Shown one piece after another: positions 15,779 to 23,966 of a DNA stretch of 37,700 nucleotides. Location of the stretch: NCBI GenBank assembly GCA_937872965.1, contig CALMUU010000227.1, positions 1-37,700 of the forward strand, in the 5' to 3' direction. The translations under genes and the position numbers were made by a program. Source of the stretch: an uncultured Actinomycetes bacterium. GTDB taxonomy: Bacteria; Actinomycetota; Acidimicrobiia; IMCC26256; JAGPDB01. Position 1 is the first letter of the stretch. The number at the start of each line of letters is the position of its first letter. The notes beneath the pieces were generated by a model that did no database searches, had not been told where the DNA came from, and saw only the letters and a list, made by a program, of their open reading frames with translations.

Positions 15779-16939
15779 ATGACAAAGATTGCATGTGTTG
15801 GAGCCGGTCAACTTGCGCAAATGCTCGGCATCGCTGCAACAGAATTAGGGATAACACTTCGCAGCGCTGGCAAACCGGGCTCATGCGCGTTCATTACTTG
15901 TGAAGCTTTTACGGAAGACATTACCGACGATTTGATTCTCGATAATTTTCTTAACGGCATTGATGTTTTCACTTTCGAATCCGAGCATGAAGGCCTCGAG
16001 TATGCAGATCGCATTACAGCTTTGGGAGTACCCATTTACCCCTCCCCTGCTTTCGTTCACATTGCAGGTGATCGACTTCATGAAAAGACTTCTCTTAACG
16101 ATTTAGGAATACCCGTTGCTCCTTTTGAACTCATTCAACCCGACGCCTCACCTTTGCTTCTTGAGCAATACTTCGCACATTTAATGAGCGCACAAGATTT
16201 GTCTCCTTTGGGGATTGTCATTAAAACTCGTCATGGCGGATATGACGGCAAAGGCCAGTGGGTTATACGAACCGGCGAGAACACAGATTTTGCTCGCGTG
16301 GTTAAGGAAATTGCGCCCGTCGTCGCAACACCGGGATGCATCGTCGAAGGTCTGGTTGATTTTTCTATGGAATGTTCAATTCTGGCTTCACGCTCACGAA
16401 GCGGTGAAATCAAAACGTGGCCACTCACCCACAATATCCATGCCGACTCAATACTGCGATACTCCACTTCTCCGATTACAGATGTTCCCAATATCGAAAA
16501 ACTAGAAGAGCAAGCCATTGATATCGTTACAAAAATATGCACAGAGCATGACTATGTGGGAACAATTGCAGTGGAATGTTTTGTCACATCGAGCGGTTTA
16601 GTTGTTAACGAAATAGCCCCTCGCGTGCACAACTCAGGCCATTGGACAATTGAGGGTTCATCAACAAGTCAGTTTGAACAACATGTTCGTGCGATTACTG
16701 GTATGGAGTTGGGCGATACAACGTGCCCTGGCTTTGTAAGCATGTTCAACCTTATTGGTCAGACCGTAAATTCAGATGCACTAGATAAGATTGAGGGCGT
16801 ATTTCTCCACTGGTATGGCAAAGAAGTCCGGCCTGCTCGAAAAGTTGGCCACATCACCATTATTGGGTCCACAAAATCCGAACTTGAGTCCCGTGAACAA
16901 AAGGTCAAAGCAATCTTGAATCACGAGGACCTTCGGTGA
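15779..16939 (+). CDS. purK: 5-(carboxyamino)imidazole ribonucleotide synthase
   Basis: PurK uses ATP and bicarbonate to convert AIR to N5-CAIR in purine synthesis. The 386-residue protein starts MTKIACVGAGQLAQML, matching the family's G-G-G-Q-L-x-x-M opening. It continues with FTFESEH, VIKTRHGGYDGKGQWVI (ATP-grasp loop), VEGLVDFSMECSI and FVTSSGLVVNEIAPRVHNSGHWT, which carries the metal and substrate residues. The ATG at 15779 aligns with the family start; an ATG at 15761 would overlap the lipoprotein gene. PurE, its usual partner, is not in the window. The next gene starts at a GTG overlapping the purK stop (GTGA), so they are translationally coupled. Confidence 0.95.
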   Translation: MTKIACVGAGQLAQMLGIAATELGITLRSAGKPGSCAFITCEAFTEDITDDLILDNFLNGIDVFTFESEHEGLEYADRITALGVPIYPSPAFVHIAGDRLHEKTSLNDLGIPVAPFELIQPDASPLLLEQYFAHLMSAQDLSPLGIVIKTRHGGYDGKGQWVIRTGENTDFARVVKEIAPVVATPGCIVEGLVDFSMECSILASRSRSGEIKTWPLTHNIHADSILRYSTSPITDVPNIEKLEEQAIDIVTKICTEHDYVGTIAVECFVTSSGLVVNEIAPRVHNSGHWTIEGSSTSQFEQHVRAITGMELGDTTCPGFVSMFNLIGQTVNSDALDKIEGVFLHWYGKEVRPARKVGHITIIGSTKSELESREQKVKAILNHEDLR

Positions 16940-18474
16940 ATGATCAGAAAGAGAAAACAAACTTCTCTCTGGCATTTTCGCGAACCCACATCTACGTCGT
17001 TGTTATTTTTTTGGTCGCCCTCGTTGCACGCATTCCAGCCATGAAAGCCCACTACGCACTCGGAGCAGACGATGGCGTGTATGGAATGAGCGCTGTTGCA
17101 ATATCAGAGGGTGCACGACCATTTAAGGGAACATTTTCTTCTCAGGGCGGCTACTTCTTAGAACTTATATCTGCACCCTCACAGATATTTAACAACCTTT
17201 TCTGGGCCCCACGCATTGTTCCCATCTTGGCAGGTTGTTGCATCGCTGTATGCGTGTTTTTTCTTGGAAAAAGATTTATGCCAGAATCGCTTGCGTTGCT
17301 TGCAGCCTTGTCGTGTGCTGTTTCGGGAACGCTCCTACGGACGACCGGCCCCATAACGTCAGATGGAATCGTCACTCTCGTGATCCTCATATGTATTCTC
17401 ACCGCGTTTCACTTTATTGACAACCCGACCTTTGCACGCGCAATTGTTGCGGGCATTGCGCTTGGTTTTGGAACACAAATTAAAAATGTCTTTATGATTC
17501 CTGTCATCATTTTTCTGATCGCACTCACAATTCACACGCCCTTCACTAAACGTCTCGTAGCAGGATTCTCTGCCGTTATTGTTTTCGTACTGCCCTTTTT
17601 CCTTTATGGTTACAGGCGCGTCTGGGATCAGAGCATTGCATATCATCTCGAGAAACATGACGAGCGATCACTATCGACAAATCTTGAAAAAATCTTCACA
17701 ACACTTTCATCGTTTGACCTCGTCTACATCTTGCTTTTCCTCATCGCTACGTTTGGATTCTGTGCTGTTTTGATAAGAAAATTTCGCTCCCAGCAAAGCT
17801 TTTTCGTTGTTATAAAATCGCTTTTTCGCATTGGCAGTGCTGACCCGCACAATAAAAGATGGGAAGTTCGCGCCCTCGCCATTTTCTATTTTGTACCCGC
17901 AGTGTTGTTGATGGTGGTACAGACTCCTCTTTTCCGTAATCACCTCGCCATCATTATTCCAGTGGGCTATGTGGTGATGTATTCATTGGCATTTGATGCC
18001 TACGCAAGGCGAAGCGACAAACTTTCTCGAAGTGTCAGTATGGGCATAACAGGCGCTGTCCTAGCCATCATCGTCACTGCGAGCTTGTTCTCGTATATTG
18101 CAACAATCAATAACTCCACTTTTAAAGAGTCGCGCGACCACGTTCAAGCAACACGAATACTAAAACAAATCAAAAATGGCTCGATTGTATTAACAGATGA
18201 TCCCGGCATCGCTTGGTCCACTGGTTTGAGGGTGCCACAAATGTTTACTGACGCATCTCGCTATCGCTTCAGTGCAGAGACCAAGTCAATTCAATTCACG
18301 TCAGACAGTTTCGCGCAACACGTAAACGCCCCCAACGTGTGCGCAGCAGTACAGTCACCACTCCAGAAACCTGAGCTACTCAATATCGACGAATGGGTAC
18401 CGACTACATGGCAAAAAGCTGTACGTGGAAAATATACGCTCTGGATTAATCCTTCGCGGGAATGTCTTGACTAA
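16936..18474 (+). CDS. GT39/ArnT-like polytopic membrane glycosyltransferase
   Basis: The 512-residue protein has about 11 hydrophobic helices, the first at about residues 18-38. Just after it comes ALGADDGVYGMSAVAISEG, matching the catalytic Asp/Glu-x-x-Y loop of GT-C enzymes that use polyprenyl-phosphate sugars. A second loop (PITSDGIVT) and an extracytoplasmic C-terminal domain of about 110 residues follow. The likely role is transferring a lipid-linked sugar to a protein or envelope lipid; donor and acceptor cannot be told. The GTG start overlaps the purK stop by 4 nt. It ends 4 bp before the convergent bioY with no visible terminator. Confidence 0.75.
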   Translation: MNDQKEKTNFSLAFSRTHIYVVVIFLVALVARIPAMKAHYALGADDGVYGMSAVAISEGARPFKGTFSSQGGYFLELISAPSQIFNNLFWAPRIVPILAGCCIAVCVFFLGKRFMPESLALLAALSCAVSGTLLRTTGPITSDGIVTLVILICILTAFHFIDNPTFARAIVAGIALGFGTQIKNVFMIPVIIFLIALTIHTPFTKRLVAGFSAVIVFVLPFFLYGYRRVWDQSIAYHLEKHDERSLSTNLEKIFTTLSSFDLVYILLFLIATFGFCAVLIRKFRSQQSFFVVIKSLFRIGSADPHNKRWEVRALAIFYFVPAVLLMVVQTPLFRNHLAIIIPVGYVVMYSLAFDAYARRSDKLSRSVSMGITGAVLAIIVTASLFSYIATINNSTFKESRDHVQATRILKQIKNGSIVLTDDPGIAWSTGLRVPQMFTDASRYRFSAETKSIQFTSDSFAQHVNAPNVCAAVQSPLQKPELLNIDEWVPTTWQKAVRGKYTLWINPSRECLD

Positions 18475-18478
18475 ATAG

Positions 18479-19135
18479 TTATTGTTCGCTGGTCGAGTTT
18501 TCTTTTCTTATGCGACTCACAAGTAACCAGCTTCCGGGAAGAATAAGTCCTGCAACTGCCGCTTTCACGATATCGCCGACGATGAACGGGGCAACGCCAT
18601 ATGTCACAGCACTCGGACGGCCTGCCAAATCAGCGAAGACGGGTATGTTCATGACATGTGCGAGCCAGAGAGCGCCAAAAATATAAATCACTGCAGAAGC
18701 AGCAACAAAGGAAACAGTCGCGGTTATCACATTGCGATCATTCTTACGTTCGGACAAGTACCCAACAAGAGCTGCTGCAACGACGAAACCCACAATGTAG
18801 CCTCCTGATGCGCCCTTAAGGACATCCCATCCATGCGATTGATCTGCATAAAAGGGCAAGAAAAGTCCGGATACCAGATAAATGATTTGAGATCCCGCTC
18901 CATACATGGTTCCCAGTGTTGCTCCCGAGAGCAAGACGGCAAGGGTTTGGCCCGTTATAGGAACAGGAGTAAAACTGAGCTTAAAGGAAACTTGCGCCAT
19001 CGCAGCTGTAAAGAGCGCAAAGCCCACCATCAAAGCAACGTTGGTAACCATCGATGTGGCTTTGGTCTGATCGCCTCTTACTTGTGGAATGAGATCACGG
19101 AGGGTGCGGGGAGCTGTCATTGTTGTTGTAGTCAT
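18479..19135 (-). CDS. bioY: BioY biotin transporter component
   Basis: BioY is the substrate-binding membrane S-component of ECF-type biotin importers. From the ATG at 19135 the protein has 218 residues and six hydrophobic helices. The family signatures PVPITGQTLAVLLSGATLG and GASGGYIVGF are present, along with the C-terminal GDIVKAAVA. The longer frame to 19261 adds 42 residues without hydrophobic or conserved content and would overlap the divergent gene's start. The ECF ATPase and EcfT genes are absent from the window, so it probably uses a shared energising module. No biotin-operator palindrome was recognised upstream. Confidence 0.92.
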   Translation of the reverse strand: MTTTTMTAPRTLRDLIPQVRGDQTKATSMVTNVALMVGFALFTAAMAQVSFKLSFTPVPITGQTLAVLLSGATLGTMYGAGSQIIYLVSGLFLPFYADQSHGWDVLKGASGGYIVGFVVAAALVGYLSERKNDRNVITATVSFVAASAVIYIFGALWLAHVMNIPVFADLAGRPSAVTYGVAPFIVGDIVKAAVAGLILPGSWLLVSRIRKENSTSEQ

Positions 19136-19240
19136 GGCGATCAATCTAACGTGCACGATTTCCATCGCCCTGCATTGGAGGCTTGCCATTGTTTGCATGT
19201 TTGCCTTATCGGAACCACGCACTAAACTGATTATGACTTC

Positions 19241-21082
19241 ATGGATGGAGGGTACGTGCACGAAAAACTAAACAGTTCGACAACTCGGGCCATTCTTCAT
19301 GCCCTTCCCACTGCCCTTCTCGCTCTCGATTCGACCGATACCATCATTCTTGCGAATGCTTCTGCTTCTCGACTCCTTCACACCTCACGAGAGAACCTCG
19401 AAGGTGGCCCCCTTGCGCGTTTCGTCGCACCGCACACCCATATATCTTCTACATCACAACCCATTACTTTTCTTAGTGCGAATGGACCGATCGAGCTCAC
19501 CGGAATAGCAAAAGAAATCATTGCCGAAGACAGCGTTATACGCGTCATCCTCATTAAACCCATTTCAGCACGGCACGATCAAACGATTACACAATACGTA
19601 ACCGGCTTATCAGGATCGTTAACTGATCCGTTTATTTATGTTTGCAAAGCATTGATTCAACTCGGCATCACCCAACATGCCTGCGTTCGCTCGACCACTT
19701 CGACTGAATGTGAAGTGTTGGCCAGCACAACCGATACGCCAGAAATTTTTTCACACACTCCATCAATTGCTCGGACCATCTCTCATAATGAAGTAACCCA
19801 CGTCGAACTCGTCATTATTCCCGATTCGTCCCATGGGCTCAAAACCGACGACTTGGCTGTCATCGACATGTTCATATCGCTCTTACATTTACGTGTAGAC
19901 AATCAAGAGGTCGCATCTGATGCAAGCGGCTCCGAGACTGCCCTTGCCCTTGCATTAAAAGCGGGCGATATGGGAATGTGCTTTTTCGATACATCACGCG
20001 GTGATTGTTACCTCTCCGATCACCTTGCGACATGGTGTGGAATCAACATCGATACTTTTTCGGGAACAATTGAAGAATGGCTTGCTACTTTTAGAGAAGA
20101 TGATCGCATTCGCATTGCAACTTTGTTTTCCGAACTCAAAGAACACAAGAAATTCAAAACAGTTGTCCACGTTCAAACCCTGGAACAAGAAATTCGTCTC
20201 GAGCTGTTCGGTCGCCCTCTCCACGAGCACGTTATGAGCGAGTGGGTCACCATTGTTCGTCCTTACCGTGATGAACAAGAAGTTGAGGCTGCTTGGCAAA
20301 CACGTATCGCAATGGAAGAGTCGGCCCGCATTGAGGCAGAAACCCAAGCTGAGAATTTTGAACGAACATTGGTCGAAACTCTTCTGCCGACAACGAGCGA
20401 TGTGTCACTTAATCACTCTCGCCAAGATGCCGGCACCTGGCATATCGTGCGTCAACTCGACAGTCATACTTCCATCTATGCTGTGGGCGCGATTGTGTCG
20501 GAGAATCGCGCACAAGCAGTCATCGGCGCGACATTGACAGCAACTATTGCGGATGTTCTTGCATCCCAAGCGATTGATGTTGAAAACTTTGTCGAACTTG
20601 TCCGTGACCATGCACGGGCTCGCGATATCGAAACATCTATAGCTGCAGTTCGAGTGGTCAATGGAAACCTACACGCTGCGACGCACGGAGGCGCATCGGT
20701 CTACATTTCGGGAAGATCTTTTGTCGGAACAGAATCGATACAAGCGACGACTGCATTAAGCCTTTCTACCCATTCCCAAGCTACACCAGAAACAATTGAT
20801 GTGGCATCGAATGGACGTCCTTGGAGAATTATGTCCACAGTCATCGAGGTTACCTCTGTTATTGATGTCGATGAAACAGAACAGGTTGTAGAACTCGCAC
20901 TCGAAGAGTCCTTAGATCAGGCCCACCCAGATCTATCTGATAATCATTCTCGATATATCGATACCGCAGAAGATGAAGATCCAGAAGATACGGCTCCGAT
21001 CACCGAATACACACATGTGGGATCTGCCATCAAACACGACAACGTGTCGCCGTTTCGATCCGGATCTATTAGCCCGTCGTAG
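19241..21082 (+). CDS. Two-PAS sensor with degenerate PP2C/SpoIIE-like domain
   Basis: The 613-residue cytoplasmic protein begins with a PAS-like domain (about 12-110; ALPTALLALDSTDTIILANASASRLL), then a GAF-like stretch (about 120-225). A second PAS domain (about 235-345) includes GDMGMCFFDTSRGDCYLSD. A helix at 350-380 reads EEVEAAWQTRIAMEESARIE in part. The next portion (about 380-530) has the order of an RsbU/SpoIIE phosphatase: VETLLPTTSD, a WHIVRQLD strand, an AIVSEN turn, and GGASVYISGRS late. The metal-binding Asp residues (family VGGDFYD and GDVSGHG) are missing. The last 90 residues are acidic and low-complexity. A regulatory, non-catalytic role is inferred. GTG at 19256 after GGAGGG is an alternative start. 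Confidence 0.65.
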   Translation: MDGGYVHEKLNSSTTRAILHALPTALLALDSTDTIILANASASRLLHTSRENLEGGPLARFVAPHTHISSTSQPITFLSANGPIELTGIAKEIIAEDSVIRVILIKPISARHDQTITQYVTGLSGSLTDPFIYVCKALIQLGITQHACVRSTTSTECEVLASTTDTPEIFSHTPSIARTISHNEVTHVELVIIPDSSHGLKTDDLAVIDMFISLLHLRVDNQEVASDASGSETALALALKAGDMGMCFFDTSRGDCYLSDHLATWCGINIDTFSGTIEEWLATFREDDRIRIATLFSELKEHKKFKTVVHVQTLEQEIRLELFGRPLHEHVMSEWVTIVRPYRDEQEVEAAWQTRIAMEESARIEAETQAENFERTLVETLLPTTSDVSLNHSRQDAGTWHIVRQLDSHTSIYAVGAIVSENRAQAVIGATLTATIADVLASQAIDVENFVELVRDHARARDIETSIAAVRVVNGNLHAATHGGASVYISGRSFVGTESIQATTALSLSTHSQATPETIDVASNGRPWRIMSTVIEVTSVIDVDETEQVVELALEESLDQAHPDLSDNHSRYIDTAEDEDPEDTAPITEYTHVGSAIKHDNVSPFRSGSISPS

Positions 21083-21085
21083 ACA

Positions 21086-22099
21086 CTAACTCTTTTTGAG
21101 TTTTAACTTTTCGATCACGCTGGGTAAAACAACATTCACGTCTGCCACGATTCCTAAATCAGCCACTGAGAAAATAGGAGCTTGATCGTCGGTATTAATT
21201 GCAATGATATTTTTTGAACCTTTCATTCCCACAAGGTGTTGGGTCGCTCCCGAAATTCCACAAGCAATATATACATTGGGCTTAACCGTTTTGCCTGTTT
21301 GCCCAACCTGCTTGGAGTAGGGAACCCATCCAGCGTCCACAATTGCACGTGAGGCTCCTGTTGCTGCACCAAGCACATTAGCTGCTCCCTGGATCAGAGC
21401 TTCATAGTTCTGTTGAGTTCCGAGTCCCCTTCCTCCCGAAATAACAATGGAGGCATCTTCAAGTTCTGGGCCATCACTTGAAATGGTTTCGCTCGACACG
21501 ATTTCGGTGCGTGCAGTATCTGATACCAAGTCATGTGCCGTTGCATCGATGCGCTCACACGCCAAAGGCGTATCCGCTAATTCGGGAGCAACTGATTTAG
21601 GTCGAACAATAATAAGATACGGTGATGATCCTGAGGATTGTGCAGTAACAATTGTTGAACCTCCAAACACCATATGTGTTGTTGCAATACCCGAATCCGT
21701 CAACGTCGCATTCACTGCATTTGCCAACACGGCACGATCAACAAATACACTCAGATGTGCCTGAACATCGCGCCCTAAATATGTTTGAGGAGCCACAACC
21801 ACAACATCGCGACCACTCCCCACAGATACATCAATCAGGGACTTGACATACATGCCCAGAGCGAAACCAGAAAGTCCTGTGCTGCAATCCACACAGTGAA
21901 GAGAAGATGCACCTGCTTGACCCAATGCCGTTGTAGCGCCACCAACATCAAAATCCGTGCGTGCGCTGGGCAAACTTATTACGCAGGTCACTTTGGTACC
22001 CAGAGTCTGGGCCAGAGTGGTGAGCTCAAGAGTGTGACTTGCAAGTTCGCCACGAGAGATCTCGCCAATCACGATAACGTCAATAGATTCACGATTCAT
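21086..22099 (-). CDS. etfA: Electron transfer flavoprotein, alpha subunit
   Basis: EtfA carries the FAD that accepts electrons from acyl-CoA and other dehydrogenases and passes them to the quinone pool via ETF-quinone oxidoreductase. The 337-residue protein has the C-terminal FAD domain. This includes VISGGRGLG near 220, [45 protein letters not shown] (recognisable as [20 protein letters not shown] and CGISGA) and [12 protein letters not shown]. It directly follows etfB on the minus strand with no gap between the stop and the ATG. It ends 3 bp from the convergent PAS protein with no terminator. Confidence 0.96.
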   Translation of the reverse strand: MNRESIDVIVIGEISRGELASHTLELTTLAQTLGTKVTCVISLPSARTDFDVGGATTALGQAGASSLHCVDCSTGLSGFALGMYVKSLIDVSVGSGRDVVVVAPQTYLGRDVQAHLSVFVDRAVLANAVNATLTDSGIATTHMVFGGSTIVTAQSSGSSPYLIIVRPKSVAPELADTPLACERIDATAHDLVSDTARTEIVSSETISSDGPELEDASIVISGGRGLGTQQNYEALIQGAANVLGAATGASRAIVDAGWVPYSKQVGQTGKTVKPNVYIACGISGATQHLVGMKGSKNIIAINTDDQAPIFSVADLGIVADVNVVLPSVIEKLKLKKS

Positions 22100-22879
22100 T
22101 TATACAGCTCCTAGTGATTCTAAAAATTCAACAATTTTGTCTGCAGCGATATCTACATCAGTGATGACAACACCAGTGGATCGATCCGGTGCAGCGGACA
22201 CACCCGTTACGCGTTGAGACGCGATTTCTAGTGATGCAACGTCGATTCCTATTTCACCCAATGAAACAATGTCACAAGGCTTAGATTTTGCCGCCATGAT
22301 CCCTTTGAAATTCGGGTAACGCGGCTCAACAACACCAGCGGTTACACTCACCACCGCAGGAAGTGCAGCTTGAACGACATCGACGCCTTCGTTGCTTTGA
22401 CGTTTTATCGTAATTGTTTGTCCGTTGAGCTCAACAGATGTTGCAAAAGTTAATGCACTGACTTTCCGGAGCGCAGCAATCTGTGCAGGAATGGTACCTG
22501 TGTATCCGTCACTACTTTCTGTTCCGGCAATAATCAGATCGACAGAACCCATCTTGTTAATTGCAGCACTCAGAACTTTGGCAGTGGCGAGAGCATGTGA
22601 ATTAGCAAGCCCATCATCGCTAACAACAATTGCTTTGTCCGCACCCATTGCAAGAGCCGTACGTACACCCGCAGTTTCGCCTTCGGGAGCCATCGACACA
22701 ACACATACTTCGCCGCCCCCCGCTGCGTCGCGCAATTGCAGAGCTACTTCCACACCGTATAAATCAGCATCATCCAAAACGATTTTTCCGCTTCGAACAA
22801 AGCGAAAATCGGCATCGAGCTCTCCCACGAGACTGGGATCTGGTATTTGTTTCACCACTACGGCAATATTGAGAGTCAC
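22100..22879 (-). CDS. etfB: Electron transfer flavoprotein, beta subunit
   Basis: EtfB pairs with EtfA and holds AMP (or a second FAD in bifurcating forms). The 259-residue protein starts at GTG 22879 with a good ribosome binding site (AAGGAG, 6 nt upstream). Family features: NIAVVVKQIPDP at the start, ALAMGADKAIVVSDD, AGTESSDGYTGTIPAQIAAL, and AALPAVVSVTAGVVEPRYPNFKGIMAAKSKP in the region of the beta-family signature. It is the first gene of etfBA. The presence of the ATGxxDG-like loop (GTESSDGYTG) fits the usual ETF group. Confidence 0.96.
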   Translation of the reverse strand: MTLNIAVVVKQIPDPSLVGELDADFRFVRSGKIVLDDADLYGVEVALQLRDAAGGGEVCVVSMAPEGETAGVRTALAMGADKAIVVSDDGLANSHALATAKVLSAAINKMGSVDLIIAGTESSDGYTGTIPAQIAALRKVSALTFATSVELNGQTITIKRQSNEGVDVVQAALPAVVSVTAGVVEPRYPNFKGIMAAKSKPCDIVSLGEIGIDVASLEIASQRVTGVSAAPDRSTGVVITDVDIAADKIVEFLESLGAV

Positions 22880-22964
22880 TTAGGTCTCCTTACAGGACTT
22901 ACGCAACATGACGCCGCGCGGTTCTAGCTTACGAGACATTGCACGCGAGGTGTAGAATATCTCC

Positions 22965-23642
22965 ATGACTTATACAGATATGACCACAACCGCCCTAACC
23001 AATGTTAACCCTGCGGACTACTATCACTTAGATGCCCTCCGTGAAAATGGGTACTGTGTATTGAGAGATGCTGATTTCGCTATTCCCGAAGAAGAGTTCA
23101 TGGATATGGAATACATGGATTGGAAATCAGGTGGCGACACAAACTTTGCACCCATTGCATCTGCCGTAGGAAATATTGAATGCGCAGGATTTTGGGAACA
23201 CTCAAAACCAGATAAAGATGGCGTATGGACAAAGAATGCAGACATATGCCCGACTCTTAAAAAATATGTTGAAAGCATTGGAGCAAATTACGGTCGCGTC
23301 CGTACCATTAAATTAAATCCTCAGAGCTACGAAACTGCGCTCACTCAAATTCATCTCGACGACAATAACCGCATCAATCCCAAGGGCACCGGCTGGGTAG
23401 TTCGAACATGGTTAGAGCTCACAGAAACTCCTGGGGCTGCAATGATTTTGCGACACGTTAAAGATGATCCCGATACCGAGGTCCGTCTTCCTCTTCACAA
23501 AGGTATGCGTTATGTCGTCGATTCACAACGCATGTATCACGTCGTTATGAACCCAACAGATGCAGCACGCTATTCGTTGATTACAAGTATCGAATCAACT
23601 CCCCTGCTCGGTGAGTGGATCCAGAACAACGCTCCTGCCTAA
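22965..23642 (+). CDS. Predicted 2OG-Fe(II) / aspartyl-hydroxylase-like oxygenase
   Basis: The 225-residue protein has no signal peptide. The C-terminal half has a plausible iron facial triad: QIHLDDNN gives H-x-D near residues 126-128, and RMYHVVMNPTD gives a distal His near 189. An Arg in AARYSLI about ten residues later could bind 2-oxoglutarate. The spacing resembles aspartyl/asparaginyl beta-hydroxylase and related cupin oxygenases. I cannot assign a substrate. It lies divergently from etfBA, 85 bp away. An in-frame ATG at 22980 is an alternative start. No clear ribosome binding site is present. Confidence 0.55.
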   Translation: MTYTDMTTTALTNVNPADYYHLDALRENGYCVLRDADFAIPEEEFMDMEYMDWKSGGDTNFAPIASAVGNIECAGFWEHSKPDKDGVWTKNADICPTLKKYVESIGANYGRVRTIKLNPQSYETALTQIHLDDNNRINPKGTGWVVRTWLELTETPGAAMILRHVKDDPDTEVRLPLHKGMRYVVDSQRMYHVVMNPTDAARYSLITSIESTPLLGEWIQNNAPA

Positions 23643-23654
23643 AGTTTTATCTCG

Positions 23655-23764
23655 CGTTGGAGCACCAAAGACTCATGCAGTGAGTCCTACTCGACCAAAC
23701 ACTTTTCCGCTTTACGCGTTTTGTCATTTGAGACTCATATGGTGAGTCTTTGGCGCTCCAACGC
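23655..23764. repeat. 110-bp nested palindrome
   Basis: The arms GCGTTGGAGCACCAAAGACTCA (described in two pieces: GCGTTGGAGCACC and AAAGACTCA) at 23655-23676 and their reverse complement at 23743-23764 match at 21 of 22 positions. Each arm also ends in its own small palindrome: GACTCA-TGCAG-TGAGTC at 23671-23687 and GACTCA-TATGG-TGAGTC at 23732-23748. The centre is A/T-richer and unrelated. It begins 12 nt after the oxygenase stop codon. The architecture suggests terminal inverted repeats of a very short element, or an extruding hairpin pair. Confidence 0.85.
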
Positions 23765-23798
23765 TTCTGAAGTGATCAATTAAACATTCGTATTTTTT

Positions 23799-23851
23799 GA
23801 GGACGGACCTCGTGCGTTAACGAGTTTTTGAAGGCGGACCTCGCACGCTAC
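23799..23851 (+). repeat. Family D tandem pair (GGACGGACCTCG...)
   Basis: GAGGACGGACCTCGTGCGTTA starts at 23800 and GAAGGCGGACCTCGCACGCTA at 23830, one period of about 30-31 bp. A third copy, GGACGGACCTCGCACGCTAC, lies at 2094-2113 across the recG stop codon. The nearby stretch to 23966 (the rest of this 324-bp gene-free region) holds no other recognised element. Confidence 0.6.
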
Positions 23852-23966
23852 TTATTTACAAGTTAAGACAAGATCACCGGTGTTAATGTCCTGATTATTC
23901 GCTTCAGGCACTTCCATTCGTAAGTTACTTATGAGAAACTTATACAAGGGCGGGGAAGGCCAGGGG

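Noticed and set aside
22949-22960. -10/-35 promoter upstream of the oxygenase gene
   Set aside because: TAGAAT is present, but TTGCAC is only about 9 bp away, too close for a normal sigma-70 promoter.
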